From: Pseudogymnoascus destructans
Taxonomy: Eukaryota; Ascomycota; Leotiomycetes; Thelebolales; Thelebolaceae
Direction of reading: 5' to 3'
Length of the DNA: 64,000 nt
Assembly: GCF_001641265.1 (NCBI RefSeq)
Contig: NW_020167556.1
Span: forward strand, 62,001 to 126,000
A program made the translations under genes and the position numbers. Position 1 is the first letter of the stretch; every line of letters starts with the position of its first letter. The notes beneath the pieces were generated by a model that was not told the origin of the DNA, did no database searches, and saw only the letters and a list, made by a program, of their open reading frames with translations. Below, piece after piece: positions 36,809 to 46,217 of the stretch.

Positions 36809-36960
36809 TTAATAAATTGGGATATATATTTTAACAACCCTAACGCCGTTAATGTTAGTTATAAAACAATGCTTTTAAACTGAAAGATATAGATACCCGG
36901 TTAAAGTGTCAATATATGATACATCAAGAAGCTTGTTAGATTAATCAAAATAAACTTAAA
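36763..36960 (-). pseudogene. Probable decayed paralogue of orf120, unit 2
   Basis: On the minus strand the sequence ends with the same EIAKFKALNGSYKH codons as orf120. Upstream a stretch like TTCAGTTTAAA and TTGTT, then ATTAACG, resembles the middle of orf120. There is no start codon or continuous frame. I infer a tandem duplication in which this copy has decayed. The match outside the 149-base repeat is weak. Confidence 0.45.
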
Positions 36961-36967
36961 TTAAATT

Positions 36968-38716
36968 TTAATTTAGTCATTTTTTATTATTCTTGATATC
37001 CTCTATTCTAAATATTATAATAGGCTTTTTATATGCTTTCCTTATTTCTTCTTCTACATAATCAAATACAGTTTTAGTATGATTTCTTACCATAGTAAGA
37101 TGATTATGTGTTCAATTTCTAGGATCATCTGGTCGTCTATATCTTCTACCAAAATCTACCGATATTTCAAGTAAAGCTTCTAGCATACCAAGATGATATC
37201 TTAAAGAAAAATAATCCTCTATAATTGGAGGTTTAACGTGTGGAATTATATATAAATCAGACTTTTTATATAGATGTTCTTCTTTATAATATAATCCCAT
37301 ACAACCCTGAAAATATTTTCCCCCGGATGCTATAGTATTAACAGAAATACTACCCCCTTTAGTTAATCTATTAGCACGCAACGTTTCTTGTTGATAAACA
37401 ACTAAAACTTCTCTGAGTATATTTAAATTAATAGCCCGTATATCTTTATAATCATAATTTCCCACTTTTTTTAAAATTTTTGACATTTCAGATAAAAGAC
37501 CTTCTTTATAATTCAAAAAAGAAGAAGGAACAACATCGTAATCTTTATTAGGGTCCTTAAAATTAATACCTAATTTATCCAATATTATATATGCAGGTCT
37601 ATCTTTAAGTTTAATCGGTCATACTGACGGCTCTACTAAAATTGCAGATTCTGCATATTTTTGGGGTATTAACAAACTGCTATTTTCATGTATAACTAGA
37701 CATTTATCTCTATTATTAGCCCTACTATCAGGTAAATTACTACTTCTATCTAAAATCTCCTTCGCTAAGGCTTCTCTACGTTCATTTTTAGCTGACGTTA
37801 AAATTGAAAGTCAATTTATAGCAGGAGCTATAGTTAAAGCTGAAGAAGTTGAAGCTTCTGGTACTTGTGTACCAAAAGTTGAAGAAGTTGAAGAAATTAA
37901 AGCTGAAGAAGTTGAAGCTTCTGGTACTTGTGTATTATTACTTATACCTAAACTTGACTCTATAGTAGTGCCTCCGCTTCTACCTTCATATGGAGCTATA
38001 ACTACCTGTAGCTTTTTTCTCCTTTTTGGGTTATTTGACCTAGGGTCATCTTCAGGTTCAAAGTACATAGAATTTTTATTGGAAGAACAATAATTTACAG
38101 AAAAAAAAATAGGTAATAATATTTCCCTATTATCTATAAAAATTAATCTTATAAAGTACAAACAAAGAAATACAATAATTCATCTTATAGCTTTTTTGTA
38201 TGTAATATTCTTTTTCGCAAAACTTGAAGAAAAATCTACATTAAAACTAAAAGGATTGTATTTTATTATAATACTGTTTAATACACCACATATATATGTA
38301 ATAGGTAATCAAAGAGAGAATGCCAAAAAAGCATAATAAAAAAAATCCTTATACTCTATACCCAATGTAGAACATGTGGTAAATCTTATGGTCGTTGTTA
38401 ATAAAAACATAAAGATAAATATTAACCCAGTAGTTAAAGGATTATTAGCTATATTTTTTAATTTTAAAATTAATATTTCTTTTATAGTTAATTTTTGAAT
38501 AATTATGCTTGGTTTTCCTATTGACTTGTATATAAATCGCATAGTAACTAAAAGGGATATAGTTAAACCTAAAATAATAATAAGAGTAGAATAGTTCGCA
38601 TTAGATAAGGAAAAATACATATCATTACATTCTTTTAGTAAACTTTCCCATATATCTTTTAGATTAGATAATATTGAATTAAATACACGTAATATTAAAT
38701 TAAGAATATTTAACAT
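36968..38716 (-). CDS. orf582, membrane-anchored hypothetical protein, unit 2
   Basis: This continuous code-4 frame of 582 residues starts with ATG 17 bases beyond the cox1 stop, so it is probably co-transcribed with cox1. The first 220 residues hold about four hydrophobic segments (for example IIILGLTISLLVTM, GLIFIFMFLLTTTI and IIVFLCLYFIRLIFI). A basic linker (NNPKRRKKLQ) follows, then a low-complexity Ser/Thr part in which TQVPEASTSSAL occurs twice. The C-terminal 270 residues look globular and charged (HVKPPIIEDYFSLRYH, FGRRYRRPDDPRNW). In-frame UGA codons serve as Trp. I do not recognise the family and see no LAGLIDADG, GIY-YIG or polymerase motif. Unit 1 carries the same gene with read-error-like breaks. 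Confidence 0.78.
37834..37934. repeat. Two 38-base direct repeats inside orf582, unit 2
   Basis: 37834-37871 and 37897-37934 are identical, 63 bases apart. They encode the two TQVPEASTSSAL segments. A shorter GAAGAAGTTGAAG motif lies between them. Confidence 0.85.
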
Positions 38717-38732
38717 ATAAATATTAATTAGC

Positions 38733-41700
38733 TTAGTTAAACAAATTATAACTAACCATCTGAAAGCAAATACCTGAAGAGATACCTGAATAGTATCTAT
38801 GTATAGGATTAGATATTTTACTTTGTAAAGGTAATGACACAAATGCATGAGGTTTAGGTGGGCTAGTTAATGCTCACTCTAAACTATTATAACTTCTATT
38901 TAATAATGTTTGTAAAGAATCGCTATAGAATTGAGGTGTTAATCAAGGATATCTGCTTGTAGCTTTTCCTTCAACTAATTGTATATATATAATGTATAAG
39001 AAAAGTCAAGTAGCTACTACACTTATTATAGACCCAAAACTACTTATTAAATTTCAACCTGCGAAAGCATCAGGGTAATCACCAATTCTTCTAGGCATAC
39101 CTTGTAAACCTAAGAAATGTTGAGGGAAGAATGTAACATTAACACCTAAACATAATTCAGAAGTGTACTTTACCTAAAAATTGGCTGTAATCTAATCCTA
39201 GTATTTTAGGTATTCAGAAGTATCAAGCACTAAATAATGCAAATACAGCACCCATACTTAAAACATAATGGAAATGAGCTACAACATAGTAAGTGTCATG
39301 GAAAGCGATATCAAGAGAAGCATTAGCTAAAACAACTCCACTTAATCCACCTATTGTAAACATAAATACGAAACCTAAAGCAAATAACATTGAAGGTGTT
39401 AATTGTAAAGATCCTCCGTAACATGTAGCTAATCAACTAAATATTTTAATACCAGTTGGAACAGCAATAATTAATGTAGCAGCTGTAAAGTAGGCTCTAG
39501 TATCAACGTCTAATCCTACAGTATACATGTGGTGACTTCAAACAACAAAACCTAAAACTCCAATAGACATCATCGCATATACCATACCTAAATACCCAAA
39601 TACACTCTTGTTAGAGCTAGCAGATATAGTAGTACTAACAACACCAAAACCAGGTATAATTAATATATAAACTTCAGGGTGACCGAAGAATCAGAAAAGA
39701 TGTTGGTATAGTATAGGATCACCACCACCAGCAGCTTCAAAAAATGATGTATTAAAATTTCTATCAGTTAAAACCATTGTAATTGCACCGGCAAGAACAG
39801 GTAATGATAATAATAATAATACAGCTGTAACAACTACAGCTCATCCAAATAAAGCTAATTTATGTAATCTTATACCTGGACTTCTCATATTTAATATAGT
39901 AGTTATAAAGTTAATTGCACCTAATAAACTACTTATACCAGATAAGTGTAAAGCAAATATAGCTAAATCAACACTAGGTCCACTGTGACTTTGTATACCA
40001 CTTAATGGTGGATACAGTGTTCAACCTGTACCTGCTCCGTTTTCTATACCGCTAGCAAAAAGGAATAATATTAAACTAGGTGGTAATAATCAGAAACTTA
40101 TATTATTTAATCTAGGGAATGCCATATCAGGACCCCCTACTAAAAGTGGCAATAAAAAATTACCAAATCCTCCTATCATAGCTGGCATACGATTTTAACC
40201 CGCTAATTTTCATTAACGGCCGGACTATATCTTTACCTTTAAATATAATATTTAATAAGGTATTTCGCGTGTAGTCTCTGAGGATCCTACTACTTAAAGG
40301 TGTTTAATGCTTAAAAAGCCCCTCTAGATTTGGTTTCCTGCTGATTGCCTAATCTCTTAAAATGTAACTGTATTATACCGCTTTTCAAAAAAGAAAGTCT
40401 GTATTACTAGTTCTAAGAGCTCTAAAGGTATTCCAGCATATAGCGAAAAGAAAGTAAAGCATTTCTGCCTTACCCGGCCATGCCTTTTTTTTATAGAATA
40501 CTATAAATTTTTTATGTTAAATGTCCAAATTTTGATAAGTAAATCTTCATTTACCTCTATAATAACCAGACTTAATTCCTTTTAAGTAATCTCTAATCAC
40601 TTGACGATCGCCTTTAAGATGATTGGCCAAACTATTTAACGAATAAAACTCTAAGTTTTTACTTGCATCGTATTTAAACTCTGCAAGTATAGCTTTAGCT
40701 GCTGGATGTTTAATTTTATATAAATCCCGTTTATTTACAACTAAAGTTTTTATTTCCTCTAAAGTTAGTTGGTTAATATATTCAATTTCAAGTAAATCAC
40801 CTGATAAAAAGAAGTGATCTAGATATAAAGTACCTAAGTCTAAACAATCATTTAAAGTTTTATGATGAATATTTATTGAACTATACATATGTTGTTTTGA
40901 CTCAAATATATATAATAGATTTAGGGTTTTGAATCATATATGTAGATAGGAGTACCTCTCTCTTTACGTAGTTTATTACGTATCTCCTCAGACACTGGTT
41001 CATGATAACCAGGACTAGCAGCAACTAAATCTACGTTAAGATTAGGGTTCAAAGTATCAATAAATTCTTGTTCTAAGGCTACTACTTGATCTAAAGTAGA
41101 TTCAACGTCCAAAATATATATAGTCAATCTTATATTACTAAAACCGTGTTTGTTTAAGTATCTGAGAACTCTCCCCGCTTTAGTTTTAAGTATTGAAGGC
41201 ATAAAATAAGAACTTATACGGTTGTACAAGTTAATAGAATGACCTACATAAATATTTTTTAGATCTAGAGTTTCCCATACATAAACACCTTTTTGTTTTT
41301 TAGTTACTTTAAGGATTATATCTCTGTTATTATAAGGGTCTTCTACTAATATTTTAACATATTTATTTTTAGATTTGAAATCTTTATTATCTTTATTGTT
41401 ATTATCGTTACCCACTTTTATATCATAATCTTCAGCAATCTTGATCGTGCTGTATCTATGATAAAGCAAGATTGGGGATAGATTTAATTTTTCATTTAAC
41501 ATATTTGCATTATTTTTGACCATGAAGAAAATCATAAGGATGGCGTGTGCTGTTATTATACTGTTATATAATTGATTATCTGCTATATATTGAACACCAG
41601 GTCCACTTAATTCTAATCTAATTAAGACTGAAAAAGCTGTACCTAATAATCCTGAAAATAAAGCGAATATTAAATATAATGTTCCAATATCTTTAGCATT

Positions 41701-41890
41701 AGATGATAAAAATCATCTCTCTGTTCAAAGTGATATGCTAGATTTTAATATACTATTGTTGTTTTTAGTAACAATATTATTGTAATTAATTATACTTTCA
41801 TTATAAGAAGTAAAATGGGAAGTAACCGATCGTAAAATAGACAGATTAGAAATCTAAGACTCTATTCTTTGATTTGATACACTTTATCAT
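38733..41890 (-). CDS. cox1: Cytochrome c oxidase subunit 1, two exons, unit 2
   Basis: Catalytic subunit of complex IV, carrying haem a, haem a3 and CuB. Exon 1 is 41519-41890 and exon 2 is 38733-40189. Joined and with two small errors corrected from unit 1, it gives 609 residues. Landmarks are [44 protein letters not shown] and the end [13 protein letters not shown]. The errors in this copy are one extra base near 41850 and two lost bases near 39148. The only ATG upstream of the conserved SLWTERWF is at 41890, which adds about 53 unusual residues, so the true start is uncertain. orf582 begins 17 bases after the stop. Confidence 0.95.
40190..41518 (-). mobile_element. Group I intron in cox1, unit 2
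   Basis: The 1329-base intron splits the Val codon in FFMV-MPAMIGG. The 5' exon ends in U (ATG GT), the intron starts CAAAAATAAT and ends AAAATCG, and the 3' exon begins TATGCC. The joined sequence restores GTT ATG. The core at 40200-40360 shows GCAGGAAACC (P-Q), CAGAGACTACACG and AAGATATAGTC (R-S/P7), the usual group I signature. Most of it is an ORF continuous with exon 1 that encodes a homing endonuclease, which is how such introns spread. Confidence 0.9.
40517..41535 (-). CDS. GIY-YIG homing endonuclease in the cox1 intron, unit 2
   Basis: The frame runs on from exon 1 (MIFFMV) into the intron. With one base restored at 40927 from unit 1 it gives 339 residues. [11 protein letters not shown]...IYVGHS block is the GIY-YIG motif pair, followed by [10 protein letters not shown] and an [14 protein letters not shown] segment with the conserved Glu region. 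The C-terminus ([20 protein letters not shown], then YYRGKW) resembles the NUMOD helix-turn-helix DNA-binding modules found in these enzymes. It should cut intronless cox1 alleles at the insertion site. The UGA near the end reads as Trp, and the stop is TAA at 40517. Confidence 0.88.
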
Positions 41891-41952
41891 AAGAAATAGG
41901 AAGGTATATTATTTAAAAACAGATTATAACCAGTGTAATCTCTGGTTTATTT

Positions 41953-42023
41953 TGCGGCTAGCCGAAGTCGAATCGACATAAAACGTTTGGAAGACGTCGG
42001 GTTTACCATTAACTTATAGCCGC
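41953..42023 (-). tRNA. trnG: tRNA-Gly(UCC), cox1-cox2 copy, unit 2
   Basis: Acceptor GCGGCTA/TAGCCGC. Anticodon stem and loop CGTCTTCCAAACG. Identical over 71 bases to trnG at 55144, so the genome has two copies. Confidence 0.92.
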
Positions 42024-42161
42024 TTATACACATACTATATAAATAATATGTGTATTTATCAAAAGATAGCCATATAATATAATAAATTAACCTTTATTAA
42101 CTTTTATCAATTACTAATATAAGATTAGCAAAAGATAATTAATATTTATATGTATTAATAA

Positions 42162-42917
42162 TTATTGATCTTCTAATCAAGATAAGAATTTTTCTATGCT
42201 AACTGATTCTATAACTATAGGCATAGAGCTATGTAAAATTCCACATATTTCTGAACATTGTCCGTAGAATGTACCTTCTCTATTTATAAGTACAGATACT
42301 TGATTTAATCTACCTGGATATGCATCACATTTAATACCTAAAGCCGGGCAAGCAAAAGAATGTATAACATCAGCAGCTGTAACAATAAATCTAACATGTG
42401 TTAATTCTGGAAGTATAACTCTATTATCCACTTCTAACATTCTTAAACCTCCTTCAGCTAAGTCAGATTCTGGTACTAAATATGAATCGAATTCTATAAA
42501 GTCCCCGTCATCTGTTAAAAAATCAGGGTACTGGTAACTTCAGTATCATTGGTGACCTTCTGCTAATACAGACATAGCTGGATCACTTACTTCATCCATT
42601 AAATATAATAATTTAAAAGAAGGGAAAGCTATAAGTATCAGTATTAAAGCAGGAGTAATAGTTCATATTAATTCTATTAATGTACCATGATTTAGGTATT
42701 TGTGTGATATAGGGGATTTTTCATGAATATAAGTTCTAATTACAGACAACATTATTCACCCTACAGCGAATAATACTATAACTAAATAAAACATAATATT
42801 ATCATGTAATTCTACTAATCCTTCCATTTGTGGAGTAGCAGTATCTTGGAAGTATAAACCTCAAGGACTAGGTGCGTCACAATAATTAAAAAAGCTATTT
42901 TTAATATAATAAATCAT
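42162..42917 (-). CDS. cox2: Cytochrome c oxidase subunit 2, unit 2 (intact)
   Basis: Subunit of complex IV that accepts electrons from cytochrome c through the CuA centre. The 251-residue frame starts MIYYIKNSFFNYCDAPSPW. It has two membrane helices in the first 90 residues, then the intermembrane-space cupredoxin domain. The CuA ligands are visible in HSFACPAL, then GQCSEICG, H and M (HSSMP). The length is normal and there is no intron. UGA is Trp at several places, including the C-terminal LSWLEDQ. It lies between orf394 and trnG. Confidence 0.97.
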
Positions 42918-43050
42918 TTGTTCTTATTATCTTTTTTTGCTTGTATCCATAATATAATATTGTATAAGTATTAATAGTAAAAGTAATAGGTATATAAAAG
43001 GAAAAACAGATTAGAATTAAATAAAAAGAAAAAAAAAGTAAATATAAAAA

Positions 43051-44235
43051 TTAAGAAGCGTCACCCTTGGGTTCAGATTCTGAACCAGTCTTGACTATTT
43101 TGTTACCTTTGTCTGGAGAAGAATCTGACGAGTCCGAATCAAATTTTCTCTTGTTACTTACAAGATCATCTACAGAAGGAGCAGCAGTATCACCTATAGG
43201 ACTTTCATTTATAGGTGGAGTCCATGGTCTTCAATTCCCTCTTGAAAGAACATCGCTAGGAGCAGCAGACTCTTCTGCAGAAGCAGCAGACTCTTCTGCA
43301 GGAGACTCTTCTGCAGGTGCAGCAATATCATCTACAGGAGCAGCAGACCTTGTTGCAGCAATATTCTCTAGCTTAGCAGTAATACTATCCAGAGAACGAG
43401 TAATATTTCTTGGAACATCTTCTGTAGCAGGAGTACCAGGAGGACCGATAGGACCTTTTGCAGACTGTGCATTTCCAGTTTCTAAATCTATAAGAAGATC
43501 CGTCACTACATCAGGCAAATCATCCAATTCCTTCTTAAGTAATCTAGCATCATAATTCAAGTATTTACTACGTTTACTTGGATCATCCTCAGTTGCCTCT
43601 ATATGATCAAATATTTCAGAATAATCCTTACAAAGAGCAGCCTTACTTTTAGCAAGGGCTTTATCGTAAACATCTACTTCTTCATCCTCATAAGTCTCAC
43701 GAACAATAGACGCAAGCTGAGCGTTTCACGCTAAGACTTCCTTCTCTAGTTCCCTTCTCGTACTTTCTTTCTCACTCTCAGTACTAGTATCAGGTTCAGA
43801 ATCAGATTCAGAATACACATAGTCACTATCGTCTTCCGAGACTTGTTTCTCTTCCTCTCTCTCTTCCTTTTCCTCTTCCGCTGCTCTTCTGTTATTCTCA
43901 GTACTACTATCAGTATCACTATTACTATCAGTATTACTACCCACAGATTCGTTGTCTGTTGATCTTACTGAAAAGACACAGTCTAAAAATGTTTGTTTTA
44001 ATTCACGTGTTTCAATTCCTAAGTAATCTACTATATCAAAATTACCCCATATGTTGTTAATTAATGTTATAATTAACCATACTATTATGTATATAGTCTT
44101 AGTTGGTAGCATAGCGATTCTACAAAAATAAAACATCTGAATTCTTTGTATCATTAATAAAAAACTAGATTTGCAAATGTAAATTATTGTAATAATCCAT
44201 ATTAAAAGTAATATATAAAAAAATAAAAATAACAT
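43051..44235 (-). CDS. orf394, membrane-anchored acidic hypothetical protein, unit 2
   Basis: The open code-4 frame of 394 residues begins two bases beyond the nad4 stop (TAA-TATG), so it probably shares the nad4 transcript. The first 65 residues contain two hydrophobic segments (FLFFYILLLIWIITIIYI and TIYIIVWLIITLI). A very acidic Ser/Glu/Asp region (DTDSSTENN, EEEKEEREEE, YVYSESDSEPDTS) follows, then a helical part, a short collagen-like GPIGPPGTP, Ala/Glu-rich repeats (AEESPAEESAASAEESAA) and a polar tail. It is probably disordered outside the membrane. I cannot assign a function. The layout of N-terminal anchor plus low-complexity region recalls orf582. The antisense frame across this gene is a by-product. 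Confidence 0.72.
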
Positions 44236-44236
44236 A

Positions 44237-45715
44237 TTAGGGGCGAAAAAAGCTATATATTAATGTTGACACTGAATAATGTAATCCGTCTAAAATTGGA
44301 GCAGGATATATACCTAAGACTACTGTAAGAAGAACTAGACTAAATAGCATGAAAAATTCTCGTACATTTAAATCTACTAAACTATATTGGTTTTTTAAAG
44401 TTAAAAAGAAGGCTCCTCCAAAAGCTATTCTATTAAACATAAAAATAGTGTAAGCAGCTGAAAAGACAACAGAAGAACTAGCCATTACACCTAATAATGG
44501 TAATTTTTCAAATACACCATATAAAGACATAAATTCCCCAACAAAATTTAAAGTAAGAGGAACACCACAATTAGCTAAACATAATATAAAGAATAATATA
44601 GAAAATATAGGCATAATTTGAGCTATACCTCTATAAAATGGTATCAATCTTGTCCCAGATCTGTCATATAATACACCACCTACACATATAAATAAACCAC
44701 TAGATACAAAACCATGAGCTAAACCTAAAACTATACCTCCTTCTATACCTTGTATTGTATTACTAAACACACCTATTAAATATACTGCAGCATGTGAAAC
44801 AGAACTATAAGCAATTAGTTCTTTAATATCTATTGTTCTTAACGTACTAAAACTAGCATATATTATAGTGATTACCCCTATAAGATATACTATATATGTA
44901 TAATCTAAAGAAGCTTTAGGTAATAAAGGTAATATAAGTCTAAATATACCATATAAACTTAATTTTAACACAATACCTGCTAATAGGATACTACCACCTA
45001 AAGGTGATTCAACGTGAGCTTTTAATAACCATGTGTTTAAAAAAATAGTAGGAGTTTTAATAGCAAATGCTATAAATATACCATAAAATAAGAATAATTG
45101 TGTAGAGTAATTAAAATTAGTTTTATATAAAGCATCAAAATCTGTTGTTCCCATTATAGATGACATCGTAAGTATCGATAATAATAAGAATAATGACCCA
45201 AATAATGTATATAAAAATAAATAAAAACTTGCTCTTACTTTATTACTTGATCCAAATAAACCAATTAATAAAAATAAAGGGGGCAATATACTTTCAAAAA
45301 ACACATAAAATAATAATATATCTAATACTAAAAATACAGCTAATAATAAGCTTTCTAATAGTAATATAATAATAACATAAGATCTTATATTTTCTTTTAT
45401 AGATTTCCAGTTAGAAAGTAGTGCTATAGGTACTATAATAGTAGTCAATAGCACAAAATATATAGATAGCCCATCAACACCTAAATAAAAATCATATGAA
45501 CTAACTTCATGATACTCTTGTACAAATTGAAATTGATTAACACTAAAATCAAAAAGTATGAATATTAAGAATGAACATAATAAATTAACAATGGATGTTA
45601 TTAAACCTGTTGTTTTTATACGTTTATTATTTAAGGCAGAGGTATCATAAGACATGCAAGTGGATATTATAAATATACCTATTAAAGGTATTACTAATAA
45701 AAGAGATAATAACAT
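44237..45715 (-). CDS. nad4: NADH dehydrogenase subunit 4, unit 2 (intact)
   Basis: Proton-pumping antiporter-like subunit of complex I with about 13-14 membrane helices. The 492 residues start MLLSLLLVIPLIGIF and the length is typical. The signature WLLKAHVESPLGGSILLAG, with the conserved Lys and His, and IAYSSVSHAAVYLIG are present. Stop is TAA at 44237, with orf394 starting directly behind. nad3 lies upstream. No intron. Confidence 0.97.
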   Translation of the reverse strand: MLLSLLLVIPLIGIFIISTCMSYDTSALNNKRIKTTGLITSIVNLLCSFLIFILFDFSVNQFQFVQEYHEVSSYDFYLGVDGLSIYFVLLTTIIVPIALLSNWKSIKENIRSYVIIILLLESLLLAVFLVLDILLFYVFFESILPPLFLLIGLFGSSNKVRASFYLFLYTLFGSLFLLLSILTMSSIMGTTDFDALYKTNFNYSTQLFLFYGIFIAFAIKTPTIFLNTWLLKAHVESPLGGSILLAGIVLKLSLYGIFRLILPLLPKASLDYTYIVYLIGVITIIYASFSTLRTIDIKELIAYSSVSHAAVYLIGVFSNTIQGIEGGIVLGLAHGFVSSGLFICVGGVLYDRSGTRLIPFYRGIAQIMPIFSILFFILCLANCGVPLTLNFVGEFMSLYGVFEKLPLLGVMASSSVVFSAAYTIFMFNRIAFGGAFFLTLKNQYSLVDLNVREFFMLFSLVLLTVVLGIYPAPILDGLHYSVSTLIYSFFRP

Positions 45716-45797
45716 ATACTAGACAAAATTAAATAAAGCAGACAGAAAAGATGAAATATACCCTACCCGAATATATCTAATACAAAAAAAAACAAAT

Positions 45798-46217
45798 TTA
45801 AACTTTTGCAGGCTTACCTACTATTTTATTAATTTTAATGTAATTACTATGTAAAGTGTAAGTTTGTCTACTTTCTATTTTTAAGGCATTTTTACCTAAT
45901 TCGAACGCAAAACCTAGCGTTAAGGCTAAAAAGAATACAAGCATTATAGTTAAACCATATACACCGTTAGCATATGCACTAACTACATAAGGATAAACTA
46001 AAAGTATTTCTAAATCAAATAATAAAAACAAAAGGGCAAATATAAAAAAAGAAATACTAAATTGTGTTCTATTTTGTCCTAAAAAAGAATGAAAACCACA
46101 TTCAAATGCACTATCCTTTTCATCGTAAGGATTATGAGGAGCGAATATTAAATTTACAGCTAATAAAATGATAGCTAATAATGGTATAAATACAAAAAAA
46201 AAAGTAATACTAGACAT
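45798..46217 (-). CDS. nad3: NADH dehydrogenase subunit 3, unit 2 (intact)
   Basis: Complex I membrane subunit of 139 residues with three helices. The conserved loop reads DSAFECGFHSFLGQNR, including the Cys of the active/deactive switch loop, and LLFDLEILLVYP follows. The C-terminus is a little longer than the usual core. The ATG overlaps the nad2 TAA by one base, so nad2 and nad3 are expressed together. Confidence 0.97.
   Translation of the reverse strand: MSSITFFFVFIPLLAIILLAVNLIFAPHNPYDEKDSAFECGFHSFLGQNRTQFSISFFIFALLFLLFDLEILLVYPYVVSAYANGVYGLTIMLVFFLALTLGFAFELGKNALKIESRQTYTLHSNYIKINKIVGKPAKV

Noticed and set aside
43067..43555. 162-codon plus-strand Ser-rich open frame
   Set aside because: It is antisense to the repetitive GCA/TCT-rich part of orf394. 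No other gene lies on the plus strand and the minus frame is longer.
36968..44235. orf582, orf394 and orf120 as plasmid DNA or RNA polymerase genes
   Set aside because: I see no polymerase motifs or terminal inverted repeats, and the genes sit tightly behind core genes.
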